Under the pieces are notes generated by a model. It had not been told where the DNA came from. It searched no databases and saw only the letters and a list, made by a program, of their open reading frames with translations. 56,713 nt of DNA, from the NCBI GenBank assembly GCA_937871285.1, contig CALMQS010000008.1, forward strand, positions 1 through 56,713, in the 5' to 3' direction. Shown here piece by piece: positions 8,132-17,539 of the stretch (the stretch's first letter is position 1; every line of letters begins with the position of its first letter). Source of the DNA: an uncultured Sphingobacteriales bacterium. GTDB lineage: Bacteria; Bacteroidota; Bacteroidia; Chitinophagales; Chitinophagaceae. The translations under genes and the position numbers were made by a program.

Positions 8132-9382
8132 TTGGTTGTAATTGGCGGCGGGGCAGCCGGTTTTTTTACCGCGGTAAATGCGGCCAGAATGAACCGGGCT
8201 TTAAAAGTAACCCTGCTGGAGAAGAGCGGCAAACTATTGTCAAAGGTAAGCGTAAGCGGGGGAGGAAGGTGCAATGTTACACATCATTGTTTTGAAATAG
8301 CAGAGATGATAAAGAATTATCCCCGGGGAGCCCGGTTTGTAAAGAAAGCGTTTCATCATTTTTTTACAACCGATACGATTAAATGGTTTGAAGAGAGGGG
8401 AGTAGCGCTCAAAGCGGAAAAGGATGGGCGGATGTTTCCCGTAACAAACCGTTCGGAAACCATTATTGAATGTTTAATGAAGGAAGCCAGCCATTACGGC
8501 GTTGATATACGTATGAATGTAGCGGTAAAGGAGATCAGCATGCCCGATGATGAACAGCGGATGCCTGATGCAGGGCAGAAAAGATTTCGTATTTATTTTT
8601 CGGATACGGGATTCCTGGAGGCTGATTTTGTATGTTTAGCCTGTGGAGGATATCCCAAAGCATCGCAGTACAACTGGCTGCAGTTCACCGGACATCATAT
8701 TGAACCACCCGTTCCTTCCTTATTTACCTTTAATATGCCGGGCAACAGCATCACCGGCCTAATGGGTGTAAGCGTAGAAAAAGCGATCGTTAAAGTTGCG
8801 GAAACAAAGCTAATAGCGGAAGGCCCGTTGCTGATAACCCATTGGGGTATGAGCGGGCCCTGTATATTGCGGTTAAGCGCCTGGGGAGCAAAAGAGCTGG
8901 CGGCAAAGCAGTATCACTTTACACTGCTTGTAAACTGGGTGCCCGGATATTCGGAGCAGCAACTGCGCGGGGAGTGGGTGGTGTGGCGGCAGCAATATGG
9001 TGCAAACAAAATATACCTGCGTAATCCGTTTGCATTACCCGCCCGCTTATGGCACTACCTGCTTCAGCAAAGTAATGTTGCCGAAACGCAGCGCTGGAGC
9101 GAATTGCTCACAAAGCAGCAAAATACATTAATACAGCTCCTTACTGCCGCACCGTTTGAAGTAAAAGGAAAAACCACTTTCAAAGAGGAGTTTGTTACCT
9201 GTGGGGGGATAGATGTATCAGCGATAGAGGTAAACACCATGCAAAGTAAAAAGCATCCCGGCTTATTCTTCGCCGGCGAAATGATGAATGTAGATGGCAT
9301 TACCGGAGGGTTTAATTTTCAGCATGCCTGGACAAGCGGGTGGATAGCCGCCAAAGCAGTTGCACAGATGGCCGGCATCTGA
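8117..9382 (+). CDS. BaiN/HI0933-family NAD(P)/FAD-dependent oxidoreductase
   Basis: A 421-residue flavoprotein of the HI0933 (BaiN/RdsA-like) family. Many members are labelled aminoacetone oxidase-like, but their physiological reaction is mostly uncertain. The FAD-binding Rossmann motif VIGGGAAGFFTAVNAARM lies at the N terminus, followed by the family signature KVSVSGGGRCNVTH. The C-terminal part has GGIDVSAIEVNTM and GLFFAGEMMNVDGITGGFN, the second FAD-binding block. It is transcribed divergently from the acyltransferase, with overlapping 5' ends. Confidence 0.9.
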   Translation: MKQKHLVVIGGGAAGFFTAVNAARMNRALKVTLLEKSGKLLSKVSVSGGGRCNVTHHCFEIAEMIKNYPRGARFVKKAFHHFFTTDTIKWFEERGVALKAEKDGRMFPVTNRSETIIECLMKEASHYGVDIRMNVAVKEISMPDDEQRMPDAGQKRFRIYFSDTGFLEADFVCLACGGYPKASQYNWLQFTGHHIEPPVPSLFTFNMPGNSITGLMGVSVEKAIVKVAETKLIAEGPLLITHWGMSGPCILRLSAWGAKELAAKQYHFTLLVNWVPGYSEQQLRGEWVVWRQQYGANKIYLRNPFALPARLWHYLLQQSNVAETQRWSELLTKQQNTLIQLLTAAPFEVKGKTTFKEEFVTCGGIDVSAIEVNTMQSKKHPGLFFAGEMMNVDGITGGFNFQHAWTSGWIAAKAVAQMAGI

Positions 9383-9443
9383 ACTACCGGGTATCGTAAC
9401 ATGAAAATATTCCAGGGAAAAGCAATGCGTATAACGGTATGGG

Positions 9444-10385
9444 CTATCTGTTTTTTCGTTTTCCCGGAGCAGGTGTTATATCCAGCTTACCCTCACGCAC
9501 CGGTCTTTCAACAGGCGCCTGGCCATCCTCCAGCTTAAAAGTAAATACTTTATCTATGTGCACCCATTTCCCGCTTTCCCATTTAAAGCCTTCGTAATCC
9601 CCGTCGGGTATGTAGGTATATTTTTTTGTGGGTTGGTTGTTTTCCGAGATCAGGTGGTCAAATATAATAATATCTAATTCCTCATCATACTTTATACTGG
9701 CATTTCCATCTTTTTTATATTCTATTGAAAACCTTGCCTGGACAGGTTTATGCAAGCTATCCTTTTCAAAGCTAAAGAAAGGACCTCCGAAAACGGGTTT
9801 GCCATTATTGAAGGTGAGCACCTCAATACGTTTTTTTGTGCTTCTGAAGCTGTTTTCATCGTAGCCTAAGAGCGTGTAAAATTTTTTGTTCTGGTAGGAG
9901 GTTTGAATAATTTTGTAATAAATGGCGCCAACCCATTCTTCGTTGTTCGTAATGGCATTTTGGATGTCTTCCACAAGCTGTGTTTTGTCAAGGAGCGGAT
10001 ATAATGCCAGAGAACCGTCTGCTGTATTCATTTGTATGGCGCCATGCCTGCGAAACGTTGTTTCATCCTGCACCAGTTGCCAGGTAAAAATGCGGAAGCT
10101 GCTGTCGGGCGCATATAGCCGGGATATGGTTTGAAGGGAATCAAAAGGGTAGGAAAAAGAATGCTTTTCTTTTAACGCTCTTACCAGCATACGGGTAAAA
10201 ATACTGTCGGCGCGGAACCGTTCTGCTGCTTCACGGGCATTTACAATATCAAAAGCATAAGCCTTCATGGAGTCTTCACGCACAGCCATTTCTGTAAGAA
10301 AGCTGCTTTTACTGGTTTGGGAAAAAGCGCTAAGGCCGGTACTGACTGTGCACAATAAAAAAAAATATGGAAATATGCTTTTCAT
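9444..10385 (-). CDS. Exported protein of unknown function
   Basis: I do not recognise this 313-residue protein. It starts with a clear signal peptide (MKSIFPYFFLLCTVSTGLSAFSQ) and would be periplasmic or surface-exposed. The first part is helical and charged. The rest is rich in aromatic residues and beta-forming stretches, such as EEWVGAIYYKIIQ and YTLLGYDENSFRS, and ends in a basic tail. No catalytic motif is visible. It stands alone, with aguA beyond a repeat-rich gap on one side and a convergent flavoprotein gene on the other. Confidence 0.75.
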   Translation of the reverse strand: MKSIFPYFFLLCTVSTGLSAFSQTSKSSFLTEMAVREDSMKAYAFDIVNAREAAERFRADSIFTRMLVRALKEKHSFSYPFDSLQTISRLYAPDSSFRIFTWQLVQDETTFRRHGAIQMNTADGSLALYPLLDKTQLVEDIQNAITNNEEWVGAIYYKIIQTSYQNKKFYTLLGYDENSFRSTKKRIEVLTFNNGKPVFGGPFFSFEKDSLHKPVQARFSIEYKKDGNASIKYDEELDIIIFDHLISENNQPTKKYTYIPDGDYEGFKWESGKWVHIDKVFTFKLEDGQAPVERPVREGKLDITPAPGKRKNR

Positions 10386-10480
10386 GCGTGATAATGTAAG
10401 ATAACGAAATTACAAACAATGCTTTTTATGAACGGTAAATGAGGCTGCTTAGTGCTTAAAGTTTTGGTAAAACGGGTTTC

Positions 10481-10572
10481 AGGGTAGAGGGTGTAAGGTG
10501 TAAGGTGTAAGGTATAGGGGTGTAGGGTAGCCCTGACTATTCACTACTGACCACTCACTTTCTCACTTTCAC
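10481..10572. repeat. Two adjacent iterated repeat words (families R3 and R4)
   Basis: Bases 10481-10530 are iterations of GGTGTAAGGT / GGTATAGGGG (R3). They are followed at 10534-10572 by iterations of CACTACTGACCACTCAC / CTCACTTTCAC (R4). Similar R3 runs occur at 52544-52617 and R4 runs at 54488-54513. AGGGTGTAAG at the left end and CTTTCACCCT at the right end could pair at nine of ten positions. The block lies between the 5' end of the exported protein gene and the 3' end of aguA. Confidence 0.8.
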
Positions 10573-10596
10573 CCTGTGATCCAAACTACAAACTTC

Positions 10597-11736
10597 CTAC
10601 ACCAACGGTTCCTGCTGGCTCAGGCAGTGAAAGCTTCCTAACCCCCATATAAGATCAGTTGAGTCTATGCCTACTACCTTTCGGTCGGGGAAGCAATCCC
10701 CGATAAGCTGCAGGGCTATATCATCCTGTCTGCACCGGTAGGTTGGAACGATAACCGCGGCATTGGCGATATAAAAATTGGCATACGATGCCGGCAGGCG
10801 CTGGTCTTCATAAACCACTGCATCGGGCATAGGCAGCTCAATAATATTAAGTTGTTTGCCATTGAGCAGGCGCATTTGCTTCAACTCCTTCAGGTTGGTT
10901 TGCAGGAGTGCATAGTTTTCGTCTGATTTATTTTCTTCCACAACCGTAAGCACCGTGTCTTCATTTACAAAGCGTACGGTATCATCAATATGTCCGTCGG
11001 TATCATCACCCACAATGCCCTCGCTCACCCATAAAATTTGTTCAACCCCATAGTAGTGGCGTAAATAGGCTTCAATTTGCTGCTGGTTAAGCTGTGGATT
11101 ACGGTTAGGGTTGAGCAGGCAGGCTGTGGAGGTGAGCAGTGTGCCCGCACCGTTAAACTCAACCGAGCCACCTTCCATTACAATGCCGGGATGGAATACC
11201 GGGATGTTATATTCGTTGGCTATTAAGGTTGGAATAATATCATCTAAATTGAAAGGCGGATATTTGTTGCCCCATGCGTTATAGCCCCAGTCAACAATTA
11301 TCTTTTTATGATCTGCTTTTGGATTGATAAGAAATGCCGGCCCGTGATCCCTGCACCAGGCATCATTGGTAGGATGCATGAAAAAGGCTATTTTGCTGAT
11401 ATCAACATCTGCCTCTTCAAGACATTTAATGGCAAATGACTTCATGGCTTCGTCATTTACATTAATGTTTACTTTTTCTCCCTCGCTTACTGCTTTAATA
11501 AATTGGGCATAATAAGGATAAATGTCATTTATTTTTCCCGGCCACGATGCTTCTTTATGCGGCCAGCTTAACCAGGTGCCGCTGTGTGGCGCAAACTCTG
11601 CCGGAAAATAGTAGCCCAGCTTTCCGGGTGTTTTAAAAAATGGAAGTCCCGGCGCTTCCGGGCCGGCGTCATGGATATTAGAAAATCCGGATGATTCGGC
11701 GTTTAATGAATACAGTGGGGTATATATGAAATCCAA
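10597..11736 (-). CDS. aguA: Agmatine deiminase
   Basis: This enzyme hydrolyses agmatine to N-carbamoylputrescine and ammonia, the first step from agmatine to putrescine. The protein has 379 residues and the guanidine-modifying fold. Visible motifs are PAEFAPHSGTWLSWPH, DAWCRDHGPAF, MEGGSVEFNG, GDDTDGHIDD (catalytic His) and the catalytic cysteine Cys371 in GSFHCLSQQEP at the C terminus. The N terminus is some 40 residues longer than the block that normally begins the protein; no later ATG is near, but a non-ATG start is possible. It lies 58 bases downstream of aguB. Confidence 0.95.
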   Translation of the reverse strand: MDFIYTPLYSLNAESSGFSNIHDAGPEAPGLPFFKTPGKLGYYFPAEFAPHSGTWLSWPHKEASWPGKINDIYPYYAQFIKAVSEGEKVNINVNDEAMKSFAIKCLEEADVDISKIAFFMHPTNDAWCRDHGPAFLINPKADHKKIIVDWGYNAWGNKYPPFNLDDIIPTLIANEYNIPVFHPGIVMEGGSVEFNGAGTLLTSTACLLNPNRNPQLNQQQIEAYLRHYYGVEQILWVSEGIVGDDTDGHIDDTVRFVNEDTVLTVVEENKSDENYALLQTNLKELKQMRLLNGKQLNIIELPMPDAVVYEDQRLPASYANFYIANAAVIVPTYRCRQDDIALQLIGDCFPDRKVVGIDSTDLIWGLGSFHCLSQQEPLV

Positions 11737-11794
11737 TTTTATTTTTTTGATGCTGTTTACAATAAGGAAATAGTGTCATTTATCTTCCCGGAAA

Positions 11795-12670
11795 TTAATC
11801 CTCATCTATATATCTTTTTGTTATAGGCTGATAGCTGTCAATTCTTCGGTCGCGCAAAAAAGGCCAATGCGTACGGTACTGGTCGGTTTTTGCCGTATCG
11901 AGTGTAATTACATGCACTTCTTCCTGATCATGAGCTGCCTGGTATAATATGGTACCAAAGGGGTTGGCAACAAATGATCCGCCCCAGAATTGCATCGCAC
12001 CGTTTTGCTCAAAACCTGTTCTGTTCACGCTTACCACGTGCACGCCGTTGGCTACAGCATGACTTCGCTGCATGGTTTGCCAGGCATTGTATTGTTCGGT
12101 GTTGGTGGCCTCATCCTGCGAAACAGCCCATCCAATGGCTGTGGGATAAAATAATATTTCGGCCCCCATAAGCGCCGTTATGCGTGCAGCTTCCGGATAC
12201 CACTGATCCCAGCAGATCAATACGCCAATAGTGCCAAATTTTGTTTTGAATGCTTTATAGCCAAGATCGCCGGGCGTAAAGTAAAACTTTTCATAATAGG
12301 CCGGGTCGTCGGGAATATGCATCTTCCGGTATTTACCTAAGTAAGTTCCATCTGCATCAAGCACAGCAGTAGTGTTATGGTACAACCCTTCCGTTCTTTT
12401 TTCAAATAAAGATGCAATGATCACTACCCCGGTTTCTTTGGCTACTTTACCCAGCGCTTCCGTTGAAGGCCCGGGAACGGGTTCTGCCAGCTTAAAGTTT
12501 TCATATTGCTCCTCATCGCAGAAATAAAGCGAAGTAAATAATTCCTGCAGGCATACGATCTGCGCTCCTTTTTGAGCCGCTTCACGGATTTTTGTGATGG
12601 CTTTTTCCAGGTTCTCCGCCTTATTTGCTGTGCAGCTCATTTGAACCAGTCCAATGTTAATATTACGCAT
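11795..12670 (-). CDS. aguB: N-carbamoylputrescine amidase
   Basis: A nitrilase-superfamily hydrolase that converts N-carbamoylputrescine to putrescine, carbon dioxide and ammonia. The 291-residue protein carries the catalytic triad Glu43 (CLQELFTSLYF), Lys116 (KYRKMHIPDD) and Cys153 (LICWDQWYPEA). The neighbouring agmatine deiminase gene is in the same direction and strongly supports this substrate. Together they make the two-step agmatine-to-putrescine route. An arginine decarboxylase would have to be elsewhere. Confidence 0.95.
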   Translation of the reverse strand: MRNINIGLVQMSCTANKAENLEKAITKIREAAQKGAQIVCLQELFTSLYFCDEEQYENFKLAEPVPGPSTEALGKVAKETGVVIIASLFEKRTEGLYHNTTAVLDADGTYLGKYRKMHIPDDPAYYEKFYFTPGDLGYKAFKTKFGTIGVLICWDQWYPEAARITALMGAEILFYPTAIGWAVSQDEATNTEQYNAWQTMQRSHAVANGVHVVSVNRTGFEQNGAMQFWGGSFVANPFGTILYQAAHDQEEVHVITLDTAKTDQYRTHWPFLRDRRIDSYQPITKRYIDED

Positions 12671-12972
12671 AATGATGACTTTAAAGAGACCGCAAAATTA
12701 ACCCTAATATTTAGTATAGCGCTTATTTCCTATTATGCCTTACGCTTATATATTATCAAAATATTTTCTGCCATTTTTCTGAGTTTTTGGCTTTATCGCC
12801 TTTCTTTTAAAGTATCATATTAATTAATTGGTAAGTACTAAAAAATTTAAGTATTTACACTTAATGTATGTTAAATTATGTTATTTTTATAGGTATATAC
12901 TTGTATTTAAATAATAAAATACACTTATAAAACAATTGTGCTTGTCTTCTCACTAACCAAACTTTAACGTTT
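12671..12972. other. AT-rich gap between aguB and the discoidin gene
   Basis: This 302-base divergent gap has no gene that I can support. It holds a candidate aguB promoter at 12693-12700 and a perfect 6-bp inverted repeat, TTAAGT/ACTTAA, at 12847-12864. On the forward strand TATACTTG at 12896-12903 matches seven of eight positions of TAnnTTTG. The inverted repeat could be an operator for the discoidin gene, but nothing else supports that. Confidence 0.4.
12693..12700 (-). promoter_or_regulatory. Candidate -7 promoter element for aguB-aguA
   Basis: The reverse strand reads TAATTTTG, a full match to the Bacteroidota -7 consensus TAnnTTTG, 23 bases before the aguB start. No TTG is found at the matching -33 spacing, so this is a weak call. 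Confidence 0.3.
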
Positions 12973-14451
12973 ATGACACTAAAAATTTACCCTTTATTTT
13001 TTTTGTTCTTTATTTCACTTTTATTGGCCGGTACCACAACGGCGCAAACCAATATTGCATTAGGAAAGAACGCTTATTCTTCCTCAGATGAAAGCGGCGC
13101 ATTGTTGCCGGTAAATGTTACGGATGGAAATTATGGCACCCGCTGGGCGAGTACCTATGCAGACAATCAATGGATCTATATTGACCTGGGTCAGCAGTAC
13201 GACTTTACCGAAGTAAAATTATTTTGGGAAACAGCATTAGGCCGCGATTTTAATATTGAAGTTTCGGACGATGCGCTTGGCTGGACAGTTGCAGCAGGTA
13301 TAACAGGCAATATCAGCCTGAACAATACAATGGATATCAGCAGTTTCTCCGGCCGGTTTATAAGGATGCATGGGTTGGTGCGGGGAACAGCCTGGGGTTT
13401 TTCTTTATATGAGCTTGAAGTGTACGGTACACCGGCCGTTAGTGTTCCGGTAGTAAACCTGGCTTATCTTAAAACAGGCACTTCGTCTTCAAATGAAAAT
13501 GGCAATAATATTCCCGTTTGGGCTTTTGACGGGTTAGGAACAAATGTTATTAACGGAAAGGCGCGTGATGGAAATAATGTTGAATACAGGCGCTGGTCAA
13601 GCGTTTATAATAATGATGAGTGGATTGCTGTAGACCTCGGCGCATCATATGAAATAACGGAAGTGAAATTATACTGGGAAGTAGCGAACGGAAACAGTTT
13701 TAATATTGAAGTGTCTCCCGATGGAACGAACTGGTCGGTTGCAGCTTCCATAACCGGTAACACCTCAACCCAATATATTAATGATATAATTATAAACCCT
13801 TCAGTTTCCGGCCGGCATGTAAGAATGCACGGCATAACCCGTAATACCGGCTATGGCTATTCTTTGTATGAATTTGAAGTATTCGGTCTCAATACCATTC
13901 TTCCCATTGTGCTTACCGATTTCAGGGCAGTAAAAAAAGACAGGAGTGTTCAGCTAACATGGAATGCGGGCATGGACAAGGAAAGCCGGTTTAATATACA
14001 ACGCAGCGGTAATGGCGCAGATTTTACCACAATAGGTACCTTGTATTATCCTTCAGGAACCAATGGTATTTCCAGCAGCTATGGTTTTAAAGATGAATCC
14101 CCGCTTCCGGGTGTAAACTATTACCGGTTAGCTTATACGGAAACCGGTGAGAAAACATTGTATTCCGATGTTTTGAGTGTTCGGTTTACGGAAGAAAGAA
14201 ATTTTGTTGTTTCTCCCAATCCCGTGGCAGGAAATATAATACGTGTTGAATTAGACAGGGCAGTGCAAAACAAACTTACGCTCCGGCTGCTTACCATTAC
14301 CGGTAAAATAATTGAACAGCAGGAAGTGAGTGCAAACAGTAAAATAGCAGAGCTGAAGCTGAATAAGCATCTTAGCGCAGGTACCTATGTATTGCAGGTG
14401 CTTGAAGGAAATCAGCCTGTACGTTCAAGGCAGATCCTTATTAACAGGTAA
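12973..14451 (+). CDS. T9SS-exported protein with two discoidin (F5/8 type C) domains
   Basis: A 492-residue exported protein. A signal peptide ends near TTAQ at about residue 26. Two F5/8 type C carbohydrate-binding-like domains follow, at about 27-155 and 160-310; both have the pattern WIYIDLG/WIAVDLG, VKLFWE/VKLYWE, FNIEVS and FIRMHG/HVRMHG. A fibronectin-like module (LPIVLTDFRAVKK to about 410) leads into a C-terminal type IX sorting domain (VVSPNPVAGN, ending in ILINR). It probably binds glycans at the cell surface. No catalytic domain is present. It opens the accessory region and ends at a strong terminator. Confidence 0.88.
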   Translation: MTLKIYPLFFLFFISLLLAGTTTAQTNIALGKNAYSSSDESGALLPVNVTDGNYGTRWASTYADNQWIYIDLGQQYDFTEVKLFWETALGRDFNIEVSDDALGWTVAAGITGNISLNNTMDISSFSGRFIRMHGLVRGTAWGFSLYELEVYGTPAVSVPVVNLAYLKTGTSSSNENGNNIPVWAFDGLGTNVINGKARDGNNVEYRRWSSVYNNDEWIAVDLGASYEITEVKLYWEVANGNSFNIEVSPDGTNWSVAASITGNTSTQYINDIIINPSVSGRHVRMHGITRNTGYGYSLYEFEVFGLNTILPIVLTDFRAVKKDRSVQLTWNAGMDKESRFNIQRSGNGADFTTIGTLYYPSGTNGISSSYGFKDESPLPGVNYYRLAYTETGEKTLYSDVLSVRFTEERNFVVSPNPVAGNIIRVELDRAVQNKLTLRLLTITGKIIEQQEVSANSKIAELKLNKHLSAGTYVLQVLEGNQPVRSRQILINR

Positions 14452-14478
14452 ACAGTTTCCTGCTTTCCCTGATTTTTC

Positions 14479-14511
14479 AGCGACCGGTTTGTATAGCCTG
14501 TCGCTTTTTTT
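14479..14511 (+). terminator. Intrinsic terminator after the discoidin gene
   Basis: AGCGAC at 14479-14484 pairs with GTCGCT at 14500-14505, with two more GG/CC pairs beyond a mismatch. The stem is followed by seven T residues. It lies 28 bases after the stop codon. Confidence 0.85.
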
Positions 14512-14649
14512 ATATTTATTTCAAATCACTTTCCGTCCTGACTAAGGCGCCTGATCAAACAGAAAAGCAATTACACGCAAAAAATGGAGTGAAAAAATGA
14601 ACATTTATATTATACATTTATTGAAACAACAAATGAGCAATCTTAACCA

Positions 14650-15849
14650 ATGTGTATGAAAATCCGAAATAACCTGACATTATGCTTATTGCTCTTTGCT
14701 TTATGGGGTTGTAATGCTTTTCAGAAAGGTCAGCAAGCCGGTAACAATAATGAACAGTTTTCCATAAACAGTCTTCCTCATAACATCTACATCGAAGATG
14801 GTAATTTTCATGTACAGGGCGTTGCTGTTGATACCAAACGCGGGTATGCTTATTTTTCGTTTACAACAAGCCTGGTAAAGACCAACTTAAAGGGAGAGGT
14901 CATCGGGAGTGTGGATGGCTTCCTGGGGCACCTGGGCTGCTTAGATATAAATCCCGGAGACGGACGTATTTATGCCTCGCTGGAGTATAAAAATGATAAA
15001 ATAGGGAAAGGGATTTTACAGGGATTGGGAAACAAATTGACATCAGGCGACAATGAAGAAAATTCTTTCTATATCGCCATTTTTGATGGAGAAAAAATAA
15101 CCCGGCCGGGCATGAATGCTGAAGAAAGCAATATTATCAGCACTGTTTATTTAAAAGAAGTGGTTGACGATTATAACACAATGGTAACGAACAGGGGAAA
15201 GCAAACAAAACACCGCTATGGATGCAGTGGTATTGACGGTATTGCTTTCGGCCCTCAGTTTGGACAAAAGCAGGGAAAGAACTTACTGAACCTCGCTTAT
15301 GGCATATATGGTGATACCTCACGCACCGACAACGATTACCAGGTAATTTTGCAATACGATGTAAACAGCTTACAGCAGCACGAACGCCCCCTTTCGCAAA
15401 GCCGTTTTAATGTAACCGGGCCGGACAAACCTCTTAACAAATATTTCCTTTACACCGGAAATACAACGTATGGTATTCAAAATTTAGAATATGATGCGAA
15501 CACCGGGTATTGGTTTGCTGCCGTTTATCCCGGGAAAAAACCAGGCTTCCCCAATTATAGCCTGTTTGCAATAAACGGCTCCGAAAGCGCGGAGCTGCAG
15601 GCATTAAAAGGGTTTGATAACAGTGAGAAGGGCAAAGTGTTGCAACTGGCAAAAGCCGGTATATATGATGAGCAAAGCGGTATATACGGGTGGCATTATG
15701 CATGGGGCGCTACCGGCATGCATTCGCTGAGTAACGGCTATTTCTATATCTCTCAAAACGGGACTACGGAAAATAAAAAGCAATATTGCAATCTTCAATT
15801 GTACCGCTGGACAGACCAGGCATCCAACCCGTTTGAAGCGGTAAAATAA
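14650..15849 (+). CDS. Lipoprotein of unknown function
   Basis: A 399-residue predicted lipoprotein that I cannot assign to a family. The N terminus is a signal peptide with lipobox ALWGC. The ATG at 14656 (third codon) gives the more typical start MKIRNNLTL. The mature part looks like a beta-propeller: repeated short strands with aromatic and glycine turns, for example VDTKRGYAYFSFT, GHLGCLDINPGDGRIYASLEY and GYFYISQNG. It lies between the discoidin protein and the aminotransferase and may belong to the same surface system; that is inference from position. Confidence 0.75.
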   Translation: MCMKIRNNLTLCLLLFALWGCNAFQKGQQAGNNNEQFSINSLPHNIYIEDGNFHVQGVAVDTKRGYAYFSFTTSLVKTNLKGEVIGSVDGFLGHLGCLDINPGDGRIYASLEYKNDKIGKGILQGLGNKLTSGDNEENSFYIAIFDGEKITRPGMNAEESNIISTVYLKEVVDDYNTMVTNRGKQTKHRYGCSGIDGIAFGPQFGQKQGKNLLNLAYGIYGDTSRTDNDYQVILQYDVNSLQQHERPLSQSRFNVTGPDKPLNKYFLYTGNTTYGIQNLEYDANTGYWFAAVYPGKKPGFPNYSLFAINGSESAELQALKGFDNSEKGKVLQLAKAGIYDEQSGIYGWHYAWGATGMHSLSNGYFYISQNGTTENKKQYCNLQLYRWTDQASNPFEAVK

Positions 15850-15877
15850 TAGCGCGCGGACATACCAGCAACTTGCT

Positions 15878-15909
15878 AACAATAGAATAGATAATTCAGT
15901 TCTATTGTT
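15878..15909. other. Perfect 10-bp inverted repeat without U-tract
   Basis: AACAATAGAA at 15878-15887 is the exact complement of TTCTATTGTT at 15900-15909, with a 12-base loop. It lies between the convergent lipoprotein and aminotransferase genes. There is no T-run on either side, so a role as an intrinsic terminator is doubtful. Confidence 0.55.
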
Positions 15910-16083
15910 GGTGAGGCCATGGGCAAATGCCTTAACACCGCCAACAACGGTGCTAATGGCGCTGCATTTTTTATGCGTGGTTTCCGGTTATGATAATGAT
16001 TTGTTGTGTAGCTTTCTTTCCGGGCGTAAAGACAGGTTAATGGAATTATATGACTTTTATAAATGACGCCAGTTGCAATAAAT

Positions 16084-17445
16084 TTATGCATAACAATGCC
16101 TGTCTGCAATTTTCAGCGCTTCAGCAATAATGCTCAATCCTTCATCAATTTGTTCAGCAGTAATACAAAGCGGCGGGGCGATAAAAATATAATTCCACCG
16201 TACAAAAGTATACATGCCGAGTTTTCTCAGACAGGTGGATACCTCATTCATTATAGTCATTTCTGATGGTTTTGCATTATATGGAGCCATTGGCTCTTTT
16301 GTAATACGGTTCTTAACCAGCTCAATACAACCGAGCAAACCGGTATTTCTAAAATCACCGATGCTGGGGTGAACGGATTGCATTTCCTTTACACGCCTGT
16401 CAATATACTTTCCCATCTCTGCCGCGTTAGAAATCATGTTTTCGTCTTCATAAATTTTTAATACTTCCAGCGCCGCAGCGCAACAAACCGGGTGTGCGGA
16501 ATAGGTTAGCCCAAGCCATAATACCTGATCATCAAACCGGGCAGCAATTTTATCGCTCACCATCAGCGCTCCAAGCGGTAAATAACCTGCCGTTATTCCT
16601 TTTGCCGTAGCAATCATATCAGGGATCACATCATGAACATTTACGCCAAACCAATCACCGGTTCTTCCAAAGCCACTCATTACTTCATCTGCAATAAACA
16701 GGATGTCATATTTGTCGCAGAGCGCTCTTACCTGCATCAGGTATCCCTCGGGATATTTGATACAACCCGAAGTGCCGCTTTCTCCCTCCATAATAATGGC
16801 TGCGATCGTTTCAGGACCTTCAAACTGTATTACACGCTCAATGTGAGTTACGCATTCCCGTCCACATAAATCAGGTCCTGGTTGCGACCATGGACAGCGA
16901 TAGCAGTAAGGATCTTCCAAATGAACGATATTTCCAACCTGTTGACTGTCGTGCGGTATTTTTCTCGGATCTCCGCCTGCGCTCATGGCACCATAAGAAG
17001 CGCCATGAAAAGCACGGTACCGGGCCAAAATTTTATGTTTGCCTGCATACAGCCTTGCTAACTTAATGGCATTTTCGATGGATTCTGCACCACCTGTAGT
17101 AAATAAGGTTTTGCTTATTCCCGGCGGTGCAATTTCAGCCAGCTTATTGCCGAGGTTACCGCGGGCTTTTGTAGCGCAAGACGGTGTAACATAGCTCACC
17201 TGGTTCATTTGCTGTAACACCGCAGCGGCAACCCGCGGGTGCCCGTGCCCAATATTGACATTCATTAACCCGGATGAAAAATCAAGGTATTTTTTCCCTT
17301 CATAGTCATAAAAATAAACACCTTGTCCTTTCTCCACCAGTATAGGATTAATTCCTTTTTGCTTACTCCATGAAAACAGGGTATAATCCAGGTTATCGCG
17401 GAGTATATCTGAATACAGTGTTTGCTGAGGCATATTTTCAGTCAT
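16084..17445 (-). CDS. Class III pyridoxal-phosphate aminotransferase
   Basis: A 453-residue fold-type I aminotransferase of class III (omega-aminotransferase group). The PLP-binding lysine is in ATAKGITAGYLPLGA, and the preceding IADEVMSGFGRTGDWF is the usual aspartate block. TTGGAESIENAIKLAR and FHGASYGAMSAGGDPR are further landmarks. A cysteine cluster (CYRCPW, then LCGREC) sits in the middle; a similar YRCPFG block occurs in taurine:pyruvate-type enzymes. The substrate cannot be read from the sequence. Its place among deacetylase and sugar genes would fit an amino-sugar or amino-alcohol product, but this is inference. Confidence 0.88.
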   Translation of the reverse strand: MTENMPQQTLYSDILRDNLDYTLFSWSKQKGINPILVEKGQGVYFYDYEGKKYLDFSSGLMNVNIGHGHPRVAAAVLQQMNQVSYVTPSCATKARGNLGNKLAEIAPPGISKTLFTTGGAESIENAIKLARLYAGKHKILARYRAFHGASYGAMSAGGDPRKIPHDSQQVGNIVHLEDPYCYRCPWSQPGPDLCGRECVTHIERVIQFEGPETIAAIIMEGESGTSGCIKYPEGYLMQVRALCDKYDILFIADEVMSGFGRTGDWFGVNVHDVIPDMIATAKGITAGYLPLGALMVSDKIAARFDDQVLWLGLTYSAHPVCCAAALEVLKIYEDENMISNAAEMGKYIDRRVKEMQSVHPSIGDFRNTGLLGCIELVKNRITKEPMAPYNAKPSEMTIMNEVSTCLRKLGMYTFVRWNYIFIAPPLCITAEQIDEGLSIIAEALKIADRHCYA

Positions 17446-17486
17446 TTTGATAATATAGATTGCTTCATTTTTTTAATTTAACCCCG

Positions 17487-17522
17487 TGTTTTCCTATGAT
17501 CTTATTGCGCCTATGTGTTGAA
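17487..17522. repeat. 36-base intergenic repeat R6, copy 1
   Basis: This block matches 39516-39551 at 33 of 36 positions in the same orientation; both begin TGTTTTCCTATGA and end TGTGTTGAA. Copy 1 lies between the 3' end of the DUF4832-type gene and the 5' end of the aminotransferase gene. Confidence 0.85.
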
Positions 17523-17539
17523 AAAATATTTAAGTTAAG

